From positions 39,654 to 103,653 of the forward strand of contig CATIQU010000015.1 in NCBI GenBank assembly GCA_949519155.1: a stretch of DNA of 64,000 nt, in the 5' to 3' direction. Positions 9,759 through 19,440 of this stretch are shown here, in pieces. Positions within the stretch are counted from its first letter, which is position 1. Each line of letters begins with the position of its first letter. The position numbers were made by a program, and so were the translations under genes. This stretch comes from Polaribacter sp. SA4-10 (GTDB lineage: Bacteria; Bacteroidota; Bacteroidia; Flavobacteriales; Flavobacteriaceae). The notes beneath the pieces were generated by a model. That model did not search any database. It saw only the letters and a list, made by a program, of their open reading frames with translations, and was not told the origin of the DNA.

Positions 9759-10093
9759 TTAATTTGCTCGCCATTTTTAACAACTTTAGAAGCTTGCAGT
9801 AAGACAACTTCTCCGTCTGTATTGTAAATTCCCAAAACCAAGCACTCGCTCATGAAATTCGCAATTTGTCTCGGTTTGAAATTTAAAATTGCAGAAACTT
9901 GTTTGTTTAGCAATGTTTCTTTAGTGTATAAATCAGTGATTTGTGCACTCGATTTTTTAATGCCCAACTCTCCGAAATCGATTCTTAATTGATACGCAGG
10001 TTTTCTTGCTTTTGGGAAATCGGTAACTTCTACAATAGTACCAACTCGAAGGTCTACTTTTAGAAAGTCTTCAAAATTTATTTCAGGTTTCAT
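9755..10093 (-). CDS. CsaA-like tRNA-binding (OB-fold) protein
   Basis: 112 residues, a stand-alone tRNA-binding domain like B. subtilis CsaA: VDLRVGTIVEVTDFPKARKPAYQLRIDFG (13-41) is the first OB strand set, followed by KKSSAQITDLYTKETLLNKQV and ILNFKPRQIANFMSECLVLG. The same fold occurs at the end of MetG and in Arc1p. CsaA is described as an export-related chaperone that binds tRNA. Last gene of the YGL010w/Mpo1-like pair (18-base spacing). Confidence 0.88.
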   Translation of the reverse strand: MKPEINFEDFLKVDLRVGTIVEVTDFPKARKPAYQLRIDFGELGIKKSSAQITDLYTKETLLNKQVSAILNFKPRQIANFMSECLVLGIYNTDGEVVLLQASKVVKNGEQIN

Positions 10094-10111
10094 CTTTTTT
10101 TATAGTATTGG

Positions 10112-10579
10112 TTAGTTGTTTTTATTTCCTAATTTCTGAATTACCCAAAGTGGTCCAATCAATAAAAACTGTAAATCTTTAGCAAATGAAGGTTTTAGTC
10201 CTTCTACTTTATGTCCCCAAAACTGACCAATCCAAGCCAAAATAAAAATGATGATTGAAGTGAATAATAAGTTAACATTGTTTCCCAACCAAAAATTACC
10301 GACAATCGCCAATAGCATTACAAAGAGCATTTCTATGAAATACCAGAACCCTAAGCGGAGGTAAAAAAGAGAAACAAGCATTCCGAAAACAAGTCCCCAG
10401 TTTTCTAAAATCGGATTGTATATGTGAAATATGTTTTCTAATAATGTGGTTGGAATGCTCATTAAGAGTCCAAAAACACTAAAGAAAATTAAAGGAACAC
10501 AGATGTAATGTACCTTTTGGTTGGTTTCATTTTGATGGCTTACTGCATACTCATCAAACCATTGTTTTGCTGTTCTCAT
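10112..10579 (-). CDS. Mpo1-like (DUF962/YGL010w) membrane protein
   Basis: 155 residues with four hydrophobic segments (about 27-45, 60-76, 78-98, 104-120). Conserved features: MRTAKQWFDEYAVSHQNETN at the N-terminus with His15 and His24, and WIGQFWGHKVEG (His123). The yeast homologue Mpo1 is an Fe(II)-dependent dioxygenase in alpha-oxidation of 2-hydroxy fatty acids; the conserved His residues would bind iron. In a flavobacterium the substrate might be 2-hydroxy acyl chains of sphingolipid-like or LPS lipids, which is inference. Confidence 0.85.
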   Translation of the reverse strand: MRTAKQWFDEYAVSHQNETNQKVHYICVPLIFFSVFGLLMSIPTTLLENIFHIYNPILENWGLVFGMLVSLFYLRLGFWYFIEMLFVMLLAIVGNFWLGNNVNLLFTSIIIFILAWIGQFWGHKVEGLKPSFAKDLQFLLIGPLWVIQKLGNKNN

Positions 10580-10693
10580 TTCTTAAATTTATATCCTTTA
10601 AAGATATTGATATTTTTAGATAAAAAACAATCGATGGACTAAAAAGAGTTTTAAGTTATTTTAACTGTATGGGAATCCTCTTTTGTAAGTTAT

Positions 10694-11230
10694 TTAGCGC
10701 CAGTTTTTACGAATTATTAGTTGCTCTATGTGTGCGAAATGATGCTGACAATGCCAGGCATAAATACAGGTATTTTTTTTAAGCGTAACTTTTTCATTGT
10801 TGGATGGATGTATAAAGCATCTTTCGAAATCTGCTTCACACAGCCCTTTTAGTAGATAAACCCATTTTGCATGCAATGCTTTTAATCCACTTATAGAAAG
10901 TGAAATAGGTGCTGATATCGAATCATGCAATACTGCCCAATCTTTTTCTAAATAAACTTTTATGATGGGAGAATCTTCTGTTAACGACCATTTATATCGT
11001 GTGTAAGAATTATGGTGACTGTCATAGCAATGATGTATTACCTGTCTAATTGTCCAACCATTTTCTCTATAAGGAGTGTCTAGTTGAGTAGTATTCAATT
11101 TAGCTATAAGGAGTTCCAGCTTTTGAGGGAATTTTTCAATTACAGTAATCCACTGCGCAATGTCTTTTTGTTTTATTTCTTTTGGAATTGATAGGCGACC
11201 AATAGGGAATCTTAAATTTTCTAAGTCCAT
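10694..11230 (-). CDS. YfiT-like DinB-family metal-dependent transferase/hydrolase
   Basis: 178 residues beginning LRFPIGRL, the hallmark N-terminus of YfiT (BstA-type) proteins. A four-helix DinB fold is indicated by the metal-binding His set: His67 (IRQVIHHCYDSHHNSYTR), His160 and His164 (YAWHCQHHFAHIEQL), which agrees with the spacing known for B. subtilis YfiT. Relatives transfer bacillithiol or hydrolyse amides; since many Bacteroidota make bacillithiol, a thiol-S-transferase role is plausible. One base separates it from the upstream TPR lipoprotein gene. Confidence 0.85.
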   Translation of the reverse strand: MDLENLRFPIGRLSIPKEIKQKDIAQWITVIEKFPQKLELLIAKLNTTQLDTPYRENGWTIRQVIHHCYDSHHNSYTRYKWSLTEDSPIIKVYLEKDWAVLHDSISAPISLSISGLKALHAKWVYLLKGLCEADFERCFIHPSNNEKVTLKKNTCIYAWHCQHHFAHIEQLIIRKNWR

Positions 11231-11231
11231 T

Positions 11232-11912
11232 TTATTTTTTAATTATTCTCTCCAATCTCTTTTTTGATCTTTGATTTTCAGGATTAATAGCCAGTGCTTT
11301 TTTGAGATTCTCTATTGCATTTAGAGTGTCTTCTTTCTTTAAAAAGGCATCTGCTAAACTGTCAAATGTGTTTGAGCTTTTAGGATATAATTCTGTATTA
11401 ATTTTAAAGACTTGGATTGCAACATCATATTCCTTTTGGTTCATATGCGCATATCCCAATCTATTTAATTGACGTTCTTTAATAATGGGATTTAAAGAGT
11501 CTTTTTTCTTGATTGCTGTAAACGCCTTCAAAGCATTGTTAAATTCTTTTACAGCTAAATATTCATTGGGCGTTTTTTCATCTTCAGCCATCTTTTTAAA
11601 ATGATATTTTATGTTTTCATGTTCTCTTTTTGGCGCTAATTCTATATGTGTTTGTGGAAGACTTACAAAAACTATTTTTTCATTTAATTCTTTCATATAA
11701 AAAGAACTGTCATTCACTTTTAGTGGAGAAATACGCTCATTTCCTCTCCACTTTACATACAAAACTTGGTCTTTAAAATAAACCTCTAAAACTTCATTGA
11801 CATTAAATAAATACCGCCCAGTAGTTTCTTTTATAAAGTCATCAGAGTTTTTTTTGGAAGTACAGTTTGTGAATAGGACTAGTAACAAGAGCGTGTAGTA
11901 TTGTAATTTCAT
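11232..11912 (-). CDS. TPR-repeat lipoprotein
   Basis: 226 residues with a lipoprotein signal (MKLQYYTLLLLVLFTNC, lipobox Cys17). Residues 20-110 hold a beta-rich segment without a recognised family; 125-225 carry about three tetratricopeptide repeats (QLNRLGYAHMNQKEYDVAIQ, SNTFDSLADAFLKKEDTLNA). The final repeat with DSLADAF resembles tails of Bacteroidota hydrolases that end in TPRs. Likely anchored in the outer or inner membrane facing the periplasm. Function unknown; promoter would lie in the 112-base gap shared with the divergent sulfatase gene. Confidence 0.75.
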   Translation of the reverse strand: MKLQYYTLLLLVLFTNCTSKKNSDDFIKETTGRYLFNVNEVLEVYFKDQVLYVKWRGNERISPLKVNDSSFYMKELNEKIVFVSLPQTHIELAPKREHENIKYHFKKMAEDEKTPNEYLAVKEFNNALKAFTAIKKKDSLNPIIKERQLNRLGYAHMNQKEYDVAIQVFKINTELYPKSSNTFDSLADAFLKKEDTLNAIENLKKALAINPENQRSKKRLERIIKK

Positions 11913-12024
11913 GCTATTTGGTTGAATTATTGTTTTATAAGACGTTTACATTAGTCTTTTTGTTACATTTTTTCAAAATTAAACTTTTTGTCGTATACTT
12001 CGTCTAAATTCAAATAACCACTTT

Positions 12025-13317
12025 ATGAAATCGATATCCTACGTTTTATTTTTCTTTTGTTTTTTTATGTTGAGTTGCAGTTCGCCAGTAGAAACTCCTA
12101 TAGATTCTGGGGGTATAAACTTGACAAAGCCAAATATCTTGCTTGTAATCGCAGATGATATGGGGAAAGATGCGACGCCTAATTTTTCAGAAGGAACGAT
12201 AAAGCCCAATATGCCAACCCTGCAATCTCTTATAGATTCAGGGATCACATTCGATAATTTATGGTCATACCCAGTTTGTACCCCTACTAGGGCATCTATT
12301 CTAACTGGTAAATACGGTGTTAATACAAATGTTTTAGAAGTAGGAGACGTTATTTCTACGGCTGAAACTTCGTTACAATCTTATATTAATTCGAATACAA
12401 ACAATGAATATGCTACCGCTATTATTGGGAAATGGCATTTGTCTAATAATGCATCAGACCCAGTAACCATGGGGATCGATTATTTTGCAGGAATTTTAAG
12501 TGGTGGAGTTCCAGATTACTACAATTGGACTTTCAATGAAAACGGAGCTACATCAAATTCAACAACATATACCACAACCAAATTGACAGACACTGCAATT
12601 GATTGGGTAGACGATCAAACTAAGCCCTGGTTTCTTTGGATGGCCTATAATGCACCGCATACACCTTTTCATTTAGCACCAACAGATTTGCATTCTCAAG
12701 GGAATTTGCCAACTGATGAAGCTTCAATTAACGCCAATCCAATTCCATATTATATGTCAGCAATTGAAGCAATGGATTCTGAATTAGGTCGTTTTTTAAG
12801 TAGTTTATCTTCCGAAGAAAGAGCCAACACGGTTATTATTTTTATTGGCGACAATGGAACACCAGGTAAGGTTGCTCAAAATCCGTATTCTAGACTGACT
12901 GTAAAAGGGACTTTGTATCAAGGTGGAGTAAATGTTCCGATGATTGTTTCTGGAGTTGATGTAAATCGAGTTGGAGAAAGAGAAGACGCTTTGATTCATA
13001 CTGCTGATTTATTTACAACAATAGCAAATATTACAGGAGTTTCTGCATCAGAAATTCACAATAGCAATAGCTTTTATCCAAAATTATCTTCTGCTGCCAA
13101 TGATGATAGAACGTTTGTGTATACTGAAAAATCAGATGGATATACAATTCGAAATGCAGCTTACAAACTAATGAAGTTTGACAATGGAGACGAAGAGTTG
13201 TACAACTTAGTTTTGGACCCTTATGAAAATAATAATTTAATTGGTACAACATTATCAGCGGAAGCCACTAATGAAAAAGCAAATTTAATTTCTGAAGCGA
13301 TTGCCATTCGAAACTAA
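12025..13317 (+). CDS. Lipoprotein arylsulfatase-family hydrolase (type I, Cys-type)
   Basis: 430 residues with lipobox Cys18 (FMLSCSS). Sulfatase signature CTPTRASILTG starts at Cys85, the residue converted to formylglycine, with Arg89. Metal ligands Asp44 and Asp45 (IADDMGKD) and Asp276-Asn277 (IGDNGTP), and catalytic-type Lys136/His138 (GKWH), His212 and Lys294 are present, so the enzyme should be active. At 430 residues it is shorter than many polysaccharide sulfatases. No formylglycine-generating enzyme, SusC/SusD pair or glycoside hydrolase lies nearby, so the substrate cannot be guessed from context. Confidence 0.92.
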   Translation: MKSISYVLFFFCFFMLSCSSPVETPIDSGGINLTKPNILLVIADDMGKDATPNFSEGTIKPNMPTLQSLIDSGITFDNLWSYPVCTPTRASILTGKYGVNTNVLEVGDVISTAETSLQSYINSNTNNEYATAIIGKWHLSNNASDPVTMGIDYFAGILSGGVPDYYNWTFNENGATSNSTTYTTTKLTDTAIDWVDDQTKPWFLWMAYNAPHTPFHLAPTDLHSQGNLPTDEASINANPIPYYMSAIEAMDSELGRFLSSLSSEERANTVIIFIGDNGTPGKVAQNPYSRLTVKGTLYQGGVNVPMIVSGVDVNRVGEREDALIHTADLFTTIANITGVSASEIHNSNSFYPKLSSAANDDRTFVYTEKSDGYTIRNAAYKLMKFDNGDEELYNLVLDPYENNNLIGTTLSAEATNEKANLISEAIAIRN

Positions 13318-13360
13318 ATTTGCTTTTTATATTTTTGAAAATAATGAAATAGCGTCTATT

Positions 13361-14074
13361 TTATTGCTTCGCTACCGCTTCATTTTTTTTAATATTTGAT
13401 ACATATTCATCAAAACGTTTCCCGTATACAGAATTTTTTATTTTTTTAGAAAAAGAATTATTAACGGTGTCTAACATTTGAGTGCTTGCATTGTAGAGCT
13501 CGGTAAGTCCAATATAGGGAGCTGCCTCAAAATCAGAATTTGAAATCGCAAAATTGGCAACAAATAAAACTCTACGTCTTGTCAATTTATTATAGTCGGT
13601 ATCTAACTTTTTCATCACTGCTTCATCTCTAGATTTTTTTGCTTCAAAATCTTTTTGAATAAAATCCAAACGTTGATTGATGAATCGTCTATTAATTTTA
13701 TTAAATTTGTCTAAAACAACTTGGTTTTTAGAACCGCTAATCTCTGGGTTTAAACCAAATTTCTCAATTTTATCATTAATTGTAATAACTCCTTCTTCTC
13801 CAAAAAACAAAATTCTTTCCTTTGCATTCGATCCTTCAAAAGTTAAGAAAAATAATTCTGGCGAATCAATATTATCCACTAATCGATAAGTGTTATCTCC
13901 TAAAATAGCAACAGAATCTACAGAAACTAATACCGTATCTTTCATTTTTTGTAGGTATAAAGTTCCCTTTTTAAGACCTTTAATTTTACCTTGAACAATC
14001 ATGTTTCCGTCTTTCTCAGAAGCGCAAGCAACGATTAAAATAGCAAATACTAAAACTGTAATAATTTTCTTCAT
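13361..14074 (-). CDS. DUF4369-domain lipoprotein
   Basis: 237 residues from MKKIITVLVFAILIVACAS (lipobox Cys). The first 95 mature residues match DUF4369: IVQGKIKGLKKGTLYLQKM, then SVAILGDNTYRL and FEGSNAKERILFFGEEGVITI. This N-terminal beta domain is found in front of thioredoxin domains in Bacteroidota; here a helical stretch (130-215) follows and no CxxC occurs. An alternative start 24 bases upstream would spoil the signal peptide. Last gene of the operon that begins with the BNR-propeller gene (40 bases behind the DUF819 gene). Confidence 0.8.
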   Translation of the reverse strand: MKKIITVLVFAILIVACASEKDGNMIVQGKIKGLKKGTLYLQKMKDTVLVSVDSVAILGDNTYRLVDNIDSPELFFLTFEGSNAKERILFFGEEGVITINDKIEKFGLNPEISGSKNQVVLDKFNKINRRFINQRLDFIQKDFEAKKSRDEAVMKKLDTDYNKLTRRRVLFVANFAISNSDFEAAPYIGLTELYNASTQMLDTVNNSFSKKIKNSVYGKRFDEYVSNIKKNEAVAKQ

Positions 14075-14114
14075 TTTATCTGTGTTTTCCGATTGCAAAT
14101 ATGCTCAATTTTAT

Positions 14115-15422
14115 TTAAATGGGTGCTGATAATTCCATTAAAATGGTACATAAGATTGCGCCTACCGTCCCTATCGCATACCCAAATACAGCCAATAAAA
14201 CACCAACTGAAGCCAATGATGGATGAAATGCTTGCGCGACGATAGGAGCAGAAGCTGCACCACCAACATTAGCTTGACTTCCAACTGCCAAAAAGAAATA
14301 AGGTGCTCGAATCATTTTTGCAACAAAAATGAGCAAGCCAGCATGAATTCCCATCCATACAAATCCAACAGCGATTAAACCAGGGTTTTCTAAAGCTTGA
14401 TTTAAATCCATTTTCATTCCAATTGTTGCAACTAAAATATAGATAAAAACACTCCCTAATTTACTCGCACCTGCTCCTTCATAATTTTTTGCTTTTGTAT
14501 TGGATAAAATAATTGCGATAATTGTAGAAACGCTTATTAACCAAAAGAAACTTGACCCTAAGAAAGAAAAAATATTCCTCCATGTCTGTGATTCCATTGA
14601 TGCCACAATTTCTGTAAAAAATAGGCTCAAGTATTTTGATGAAAAATGACCAAAGCCAACGGTTCCAAACCCAATTGCCAACATAATCATGATATCCGCT
14701 AATGACGGGTTTTTTTTTACTTTTTGTGTAAAGTCAATGACCTTTTCTTTTAGTTTTTCAATCGCAGAAGTATCTGCTTTTAGCCATTTGTTAATTTTGT
14801 CTTTTTTCCCAATCCCAATCAATAGAATTGCCATCCATACATTTGCCACCACAATATCCACAATTACCATTCCACCATATTTGGAAGGATTGTATTGGTA
14901 TATTTCGAACATGGCAGTTTGGTTTGCACCACCACCAATCCAACTTCCTGCCAAGGTCGAAAGCCCACGCCAAACGGCATCAAAACCTTCTGCTCCAACA
15001 GTTTCTGGAGAAAAAACTGCGATCAATAAAATTGCTAATGGACCGCCAATAATAATACCAAGGGTACCCGTAAAAAACATAATCAAAGCCTTGGGACCGA
15101 GGTTGAAGATGGCTTTTAAATCGATACTCAACGTCATTAAAACCAATGCTGCAGGTAGCAGAAATCGACTAGAAACATAATACAATTGAGATTTTACTGC
15201 TACGATTTCACCGAATGCATTTGTTGTTTTCCATTCTGGAGATATCAAACCAAATGTTGTGAAAATTGCAGGTATAAAATAGGCCATAAATAATCCCGGA
15301 ACAATTTTGTAGAATTTTGACCAAAAGCCTGTTTTTAAATTTTCAGTATAAAAAACGAATCCTAATGATACCATTAAAATTCCAAACACGATTGCGTCAT
15401 TTGTAAAAGTGGGTGCTGTCAT
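14115..15422 (-). CDS. DUF819-family integral membrane protein (YjcL-like)
   Basis: 435 residues, about ten to twelve membrane spans, matching DUF819: TGTLGIIIGGPLAILL, LSTLAGSWIGGGANQTAM, and the C-terminal AVGSQANVGGAASAPIVAQAFHP. The glycine-rich pairs recall the two inverted repeats of sodium-coupled carboxylate or glutamate carriers, so a secondary transporter is likely, but no substrate has been established. It sits 13 bases behind the DUF2490 gene in an operon with the BNR-propeller protein. Confidence 0.82.
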   Translation of the reverse strand: MTAPTFTNDAIVFGILMVSLGFVFYTENLKTGFWSKFYKIVPGLFMAYFIPAIFTTFGLISPEWKTTNAFGEIVAVKSQLYYVSSRFLLPAALVLMTLSIDLKAIFNLGPKALIMFFTGTLGIIIGGPLAILLIAVFSPETVGAEGFDAVWRGLSTLAGSWIGGGANQTAMFEIYQYNPSKYGGMVIVDIVVANVWMAILLIGIGKKDKINKWLKADTSAIEKLKEKVIDFTQKVKKNPSLADIMIMLAIGFGTVGFGHFSSKYLSLFFTEIVASMESQTWRNIFSFLGSSFFWLISVSTIIAIILSNTKAKNYEGAGASKLGSVFIYILVATIGMKMDLNQALENPGLIAVGFVWMGIHAGLLIFVAKMIRAPYFFLAVGSQANVGGAASAPIVAQAFHPSLASVGVLLAVFGYAIGTVGAILCTILMELSAPI

Positions 15423-15435
15423 TTTTTTTAATTTT

Positions 15436-16113
15436 TTATTGGATGGCTTTTTTTCTAAAATCAGTATTTAAAATGATGCCTAATTGAAGCCTGTTAAAAG
15501 CCCTGTTCTTAAATTGTTGATTGAAATATCCTGCCTTCAATTTCAAATGAGAATTAAGTGTGTATAGTAATCCACCACCTGTCCAATTTTGAGGAATGGT
15601 TTCTCCTTTAAAATTGATAAAAATTTCATTGAATGCGTAAACACTCCAAGTTTTTGAAAGTGGATAGGTGGCATTCAAATCATAACGAACCCAGTTTTCA
15701 GTAGATTTTTCACCTTGAAGTTCTATAAATCGATGTTCAAATCGAAAACGATGTCTTATTTTTAATTTTGTTAAATTAGTATTCCAATTAATATCTTCAT
15801 ATATTCTAAACTCTGTAGCAAATTCCGAAGGTTCTTGATATTGCGTATCTGTTTTTACAGTGCTGATTCCCAGTGTAAAGTTGAAGTTCTTGTTTGCGGT
15901 ATAATTTAAACCCAATCGGTAGATCGATTGTTGAAATTCACGAGTCGTTTCAAAATAACGATAGTGTGCCATCGTTTTTAATGAGAATTGATTGGATACT
16001 TTATGCGAACCGTTGTACATAAACCATGCGCCTAATTTTTTTTCTGGAGATTCTTGTGCTTGCGTTTTTATAAAAACAAGACTCAAGCAACATAATAAAA
16101 TAACTTTTTTCAT
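15436..16113 (-). CDS. DUF2490-family outer-membrane beta-barrel protein
   Basis: 225 residues with a Sec signal (MKKVILLCCLSLVFIKTQAQ) and the alternating-residue strands of a small beta barrel: LGAWFMYNGSHKVSNQFSLK, IRHRFRFEHRF, WSVYAFNEIFINF and a C-terminal strand set ending LQLGIILNTDF. These match DUF2490, predicted outer-membrane proteins of unknown role. Nine bases behind the BNR-propeller gene. Confidence 0.82.
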   Translation of the reverse strand: MKKVILLCCLSLVFIKTQAQESPEKKLGAWFMYNGSHKVSNQFSLKTMAHYRYFETTREFQQSIYRLGLNYTANKNFNFTLGISTVKTDTQYQEPSEFATEFRIYEDINWNTNLTKLKIRHRFRFEHRFIELQGEKSTENWVRYDLNATYPLSKTWSVYAFNEIFINFKGETIPQNWTGGGLLYTLNSHLKLKAGYFNQQFKNRAFNRLQLGIILNTDFRKKAIQ

Positions 16114-16122
16114 AGGTAAACT

Positions 16123-19100
16123 TTAATTTGGGGTAAAAATTTTGACGTCCTTAAAAGGAGAGATTTCTATTTTTTCTAGAGAAGCTTTGTAGACTTTCCA
16201 GTCCGTTTCGAAAAAGGAATTGGTTTTGGGTAGCGTCTTTTTAAATTCATCTTTAAACTGGTTCATGAGTGTTTTTTCTGTAGCCGTCTGTTCACCAAAA
16301 CGAGAACGAATGTATCTGCTGGCTAAACCAAATCGTTGATTTACGGTCACTTCTGGGTTTCTAGTAATCCCTTGTCTTTTATCAACTGTTCCTAAATACA
16401 TTGCGATCAACTCATCCACTTTTTTAATGATTTCTTTGGATGCAGTGATTTCATTTTTATGCTTTTTAGCATCCTTTTTTTCTAATTTCACTTTCAAAGT
16501 GGTTGCCGTATTCTTACTTTCAACCAGTTGTTTAACAATAGCTGCAATTTGTGCTTGATAATGTTCTAGCTCTTTGCTCGCATCGTACTTTTGATTGATG
16601 GCGTCTTGAGATATTTGTAACCTCGGATCAAATGCAACTGTAATGTCCTGTTCAGAAACGGCAGTACCAAAAGTCATTTTTAAATGATAAATTCCGGGTT
16701 TTACAGCAACCCCTGCCGGTTCTCTTTTCGATTTCCTTATTTTTCTGGAAGCTTTTGCAACTCCTTTTTCTCTTAAATACCAAGTGGTTTTGTGAATACC
16801 ACTTTCTTTCGGTGTTTTAAATTGTAGTGTTCTTATTTTTTTGCTACCGTCAAAAATTTCTAATTTTATGGAATCGTGACGTATTTCGTTCCTTTTATTT
16901 TGGAGCTTTTCTTCGTTCTTATCCTTAGATACCTCCTTTTTATCTTCAACAGGTTTGTTAATGTAATAAGAAATGAGTGCTCCACTTTTTCTGTTTTCAC
17001 CTTGATAGATCGCATCGGCTCCAAATCGGCTTCCTGTGGGCTGTTGATATGCAGCCTGATAGGTCGTGGGAGGTGCAAATAAAACGAGTTTTTCATTGGT
17101 AATATTGCTATTTGCCAAGGCTCTTAAGGGACGGATATCATCTAAAACCCATGCAGCTCTACCAAAAGTACCAATCACTAAATCGTGTTCTCTTTCTTGA
17201 ATCACTAAATCCTTAACAGGTACTGTAGGGAAACCAGCGGTCCATTTCGTCCATTTTTTTCCTGCATTGATAGAAATGTACAATCCATCATCCGTTCCTA
17301 AAAACAATAAGTTTTCATTTTCAGGATCTTCCACAATACACAACGCATAACTTTGTACGTCATTTTCATCAACGATCCGTGTCCAAGTCCTTCCGTAGTT
17401 TTTAGTTCTGTAGGCATACGGAGTATAGTTAAAGCGTCTGTAATCATTTGCAATTAAAAGTGCCTCCCCTTTGTTTTTGTTGGATGCTTTTATTTGTGTA
17501 ATCCAAGAATTTTTTGGCAACCCTTTTATGTTTTTTGTGACATTGTTCCAACTTTCACCTCCATTTTTAGTAATGTGTACTTGTCCGTCATCCGTTGCAG
17601 CCCACAAAGCATTTTTTTCTAAAACAGTAGGCTCAATAACTAAAATAGTACAATGGTTTTCTGCGCCTGTTGCATCCATAGTTAAGCCCCCACTTTCTGC
17701 TTGTTTTAGTTTTTCTGGATTATTGGTTGACAAATCTGGAGAAATGGTATTCCAAGTCAGTCCCTTATCTGTAGACTTATGTACAAACTGACTTCCAAAA
17801 TACAAAGTTGAATTGTCAAAAGGATCTATATTTATCGCAGCATTCCAATTGAAACGTAATTTTACTTCTGCGTCTTTATGTGTTGGTTTTACTCCGTAGT
17901 TATTTCCTGTTAGATAATCATACCTTGAAACAGAACCTTGTTGACTCATAGACCAACCATAACGTGCATCTTCTTTGTCTGGTACGACATCAAAACCATC
18001 ACCAAAACTGATTTCTTGCCAATATGAATTTCGAATTCCCTGACTTTTCCAAACATATGCAGGGCCTCTCCAAGAACCATTGTCTTGCATTCCGCCATAG
18101 ACATTGTAAGGAAACTCGTTGTCAACATTAATGTGATAAAATTGCGCTACAGGAATGTTTCCGATAAAACGCCACGTTTTTCCACCATCTTTTGTAATGT
18201 TCAAACCTCCATCATTTCCATCAATCATAAATTTCCCATTGCTAGGGTGTATCCACCAAGCATGATGGTCTGGATGCACGCCATTGTCTACACCATATGC
18301 AGGCATTAATTGTTTGAACGATTTTCCGCCATCTTCTGAAACATTGATATAGGTGAACACCGTATATAATTTGTTCTCGTTTTGTGGATCTACATAAATC
18401 TCTGAATAATAAAAAGGACGATTTCCAATTCCCGGTTTGTCGTTTATTTTTTTCCATTTAAAACCGCCATCCTCACTTTTATAGAGTGCATTCTTTTTCG
18501 CTTCTACTAAGGCATAGATAACATCTGGATTGTTGGGAGCTATGGCCACACCAATTCTTCCCAATTCTCCTTTTGGAAATCCTTCTTTTTCCGTAATCTG
18601 TTTCCAATTATCTCCACCATCATGCGTAATGTATAACCCACTTCCTTCACCACCAGATTTAAAAAACCATGGATCACGTTTGTGTTCCCACATTGCTGCA
18701 ATTATTTTATTTGGATTGGTAGGGTCCATAATTAAGTCTGCAGCTCCAGATCTTATATTTGTAAATAAAATTTGTTTCCAACTTTCCCCACCATCAACCG
18801 TTTTATAAACACCACGTTCTTTGTGCTCTCCCCAAGGAGATCCAATGGCACCTACATAGACAATGTCTGGGTTTGTTGGGTGAATAAGAATCCGATGAAT
18901 ATGTCGTGTTTTTTCCAATCCCATGGATTTCCAGGTTTTCCCTGCATCTAAAGATTTGTAAATTCCGAATCCACCGTTCAAACTATTCCTAGGGTTTCCC
19001 TCACCAGTACCTGCCCAAAGAACACTTGGGTTTGATTGCTGAATGGCAATTGCACCGATAGAAGCCGTTAATTCTTTTTCGAAAATTGGTGCCCATTTTA

Positions 19101-19317
19101 TTCCGCCAGAAGTAGATTTCCAAATTCCACCAGAAGCAGTACCCACATACATTATTTCAGGATTGGATTCCACAACATCAATAGACGTCACACGACCAGA
19201 CATTCCTCCAGGGCCAATATTTCTGGGTTTCATGTTTTTTACCATGTCCATCGAAAACTCTTGAGAAAATAAAAGTGGCGAAGCACATAAAAATAGCAAT
19301 ATGATTAGTTTTTTCAT
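16123..19317 (-). CDS. Secreted VPS10/sortilin-like BNR-repeat propeller protein
   Basis: 1064 residues with signal peptide MKKLIILLFLCASPLLFSQ. Many Asp-box/BNR repeats lie between residues 40 and 700: SLDAGKTW, TVDGGESW, THDGGDNW, SEDGGFKW, TKDGGKTW, TKNGGESW, SINAGKKW, implying one or two ten-bladed or seven-bladed propellers like those of xyloglucanase and sortilin folds. Catalytic acids of glycoside hydrolase family 74 cannot be assigned. Residues 830-880 form a Lys/Arg-rich linker and 905-985 look helical or coiled-coil. Annotated in relatives as 'glycosyl hydrolase' or sortilin-like; I would keep function open. First gene of a four-gene operon. Confidence 0.85.
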   Translation of the reverse strand: MKKLIILLFLCASPLLFSQEFSMDMVKNMKPRNIGPGGMSGRVTSIDVVESNPEIMYVGTASGGIWKSTSGGIKWAPIFEKELTASIGAIAIQQSNPSVLWAGTGEGNPRNSLNGGFGIYKSLDAGKTWKSMGLEKTRHIHRILIHPTNPDIVYVGAIGSPWGEHKERGVYKTVDGGESWKQILFTNIRSGAADLIMDPTNPNKIIAAMWEHKRDPWFFKSGGEGSGLYITHDGGDNWKQITEKEGFPKGELGRIGVAIAPNNPDVIYALVEAKKNALYKSEDGGFKWKKINDKPGIGNRPFYYSEIYVDPQNENKLYTVFTYINVSEDGGKSFKQLMPAYGVDNGVHPDHHAWWIHPSNGKFMIDGNDGGLNITKDGGKTWRFIGNIPVAQFYHINVDNEFPYNVYGGMQDNGSWRGPAYVWKSQGIRNSYWQEISFGDGFDVVPDKEDARYGWSMSQQGSVSRYDYLTGNNYGVKPTHKDAEVKLRFNWNAAINIDPFDNSTLYFGSQFVHKSTDKGLTWNTISPDLSTNNPEKLKQAESGGLTMDATGAENHCTILVIEPTVLEKNALWAATDDGQVHITKNGGESWNNVTKNIKGLPKNSWITQIKASNKNKGEALLIANDYRRFNYTPYAYRTKNYGRTWTRIVDENDVQSYALCIVEDPENENLLFLGTDDGLYISINAGKKWTKWTAGFPTVPVKDLVIQEREHDLVIGTFGRAAWVLDDIRPLRALANSNITNEKLVLFAPPTTYQAAYQQPTGSRFGADAIYQGENRKSGALISYYINKPVEDKKEVSKDKNEEKLQNKRNEIRHDSIKLEIFDGSKKIRTLQFKTPKESGIHKTTWYLREKGVAKASRKIRKSKREPAGVAVKPGIYHLKMTFGTAVSEQDITVAFDPRLQISQDAINQKYDASKELEHYQAQIAAIVKQLVESKNTATTLKVKLEKKDAKKHKNEITASKEIIKKVDELIAMYLGTVDKRQGITRNPEVTVNQRFGLASRYIRSRFGEQTATEKTLMNQFKDEFKKTLPKTNSFFETDWKVYKASLEKIEISPFKDVKIFTPN

Positions 19318-19440
19318 GATAGGTGGTTTGTTGATTTTAAATAATAGGCAACAAGATACAAAAAATGACTTGCGCTCTAAAGGAGTGCTGACTTTTTAAG
19401 GTGTTTGATTTTTATTTAACTCTTGGAAGGTTTTAAGAAG

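Noticed and set aside
14689..15180. 163-codon open frame opposite the DUF819 gene
   Set aside because: Hydrophobic-codon shadow of a membrane-protein gene; no start-region or promoter support.
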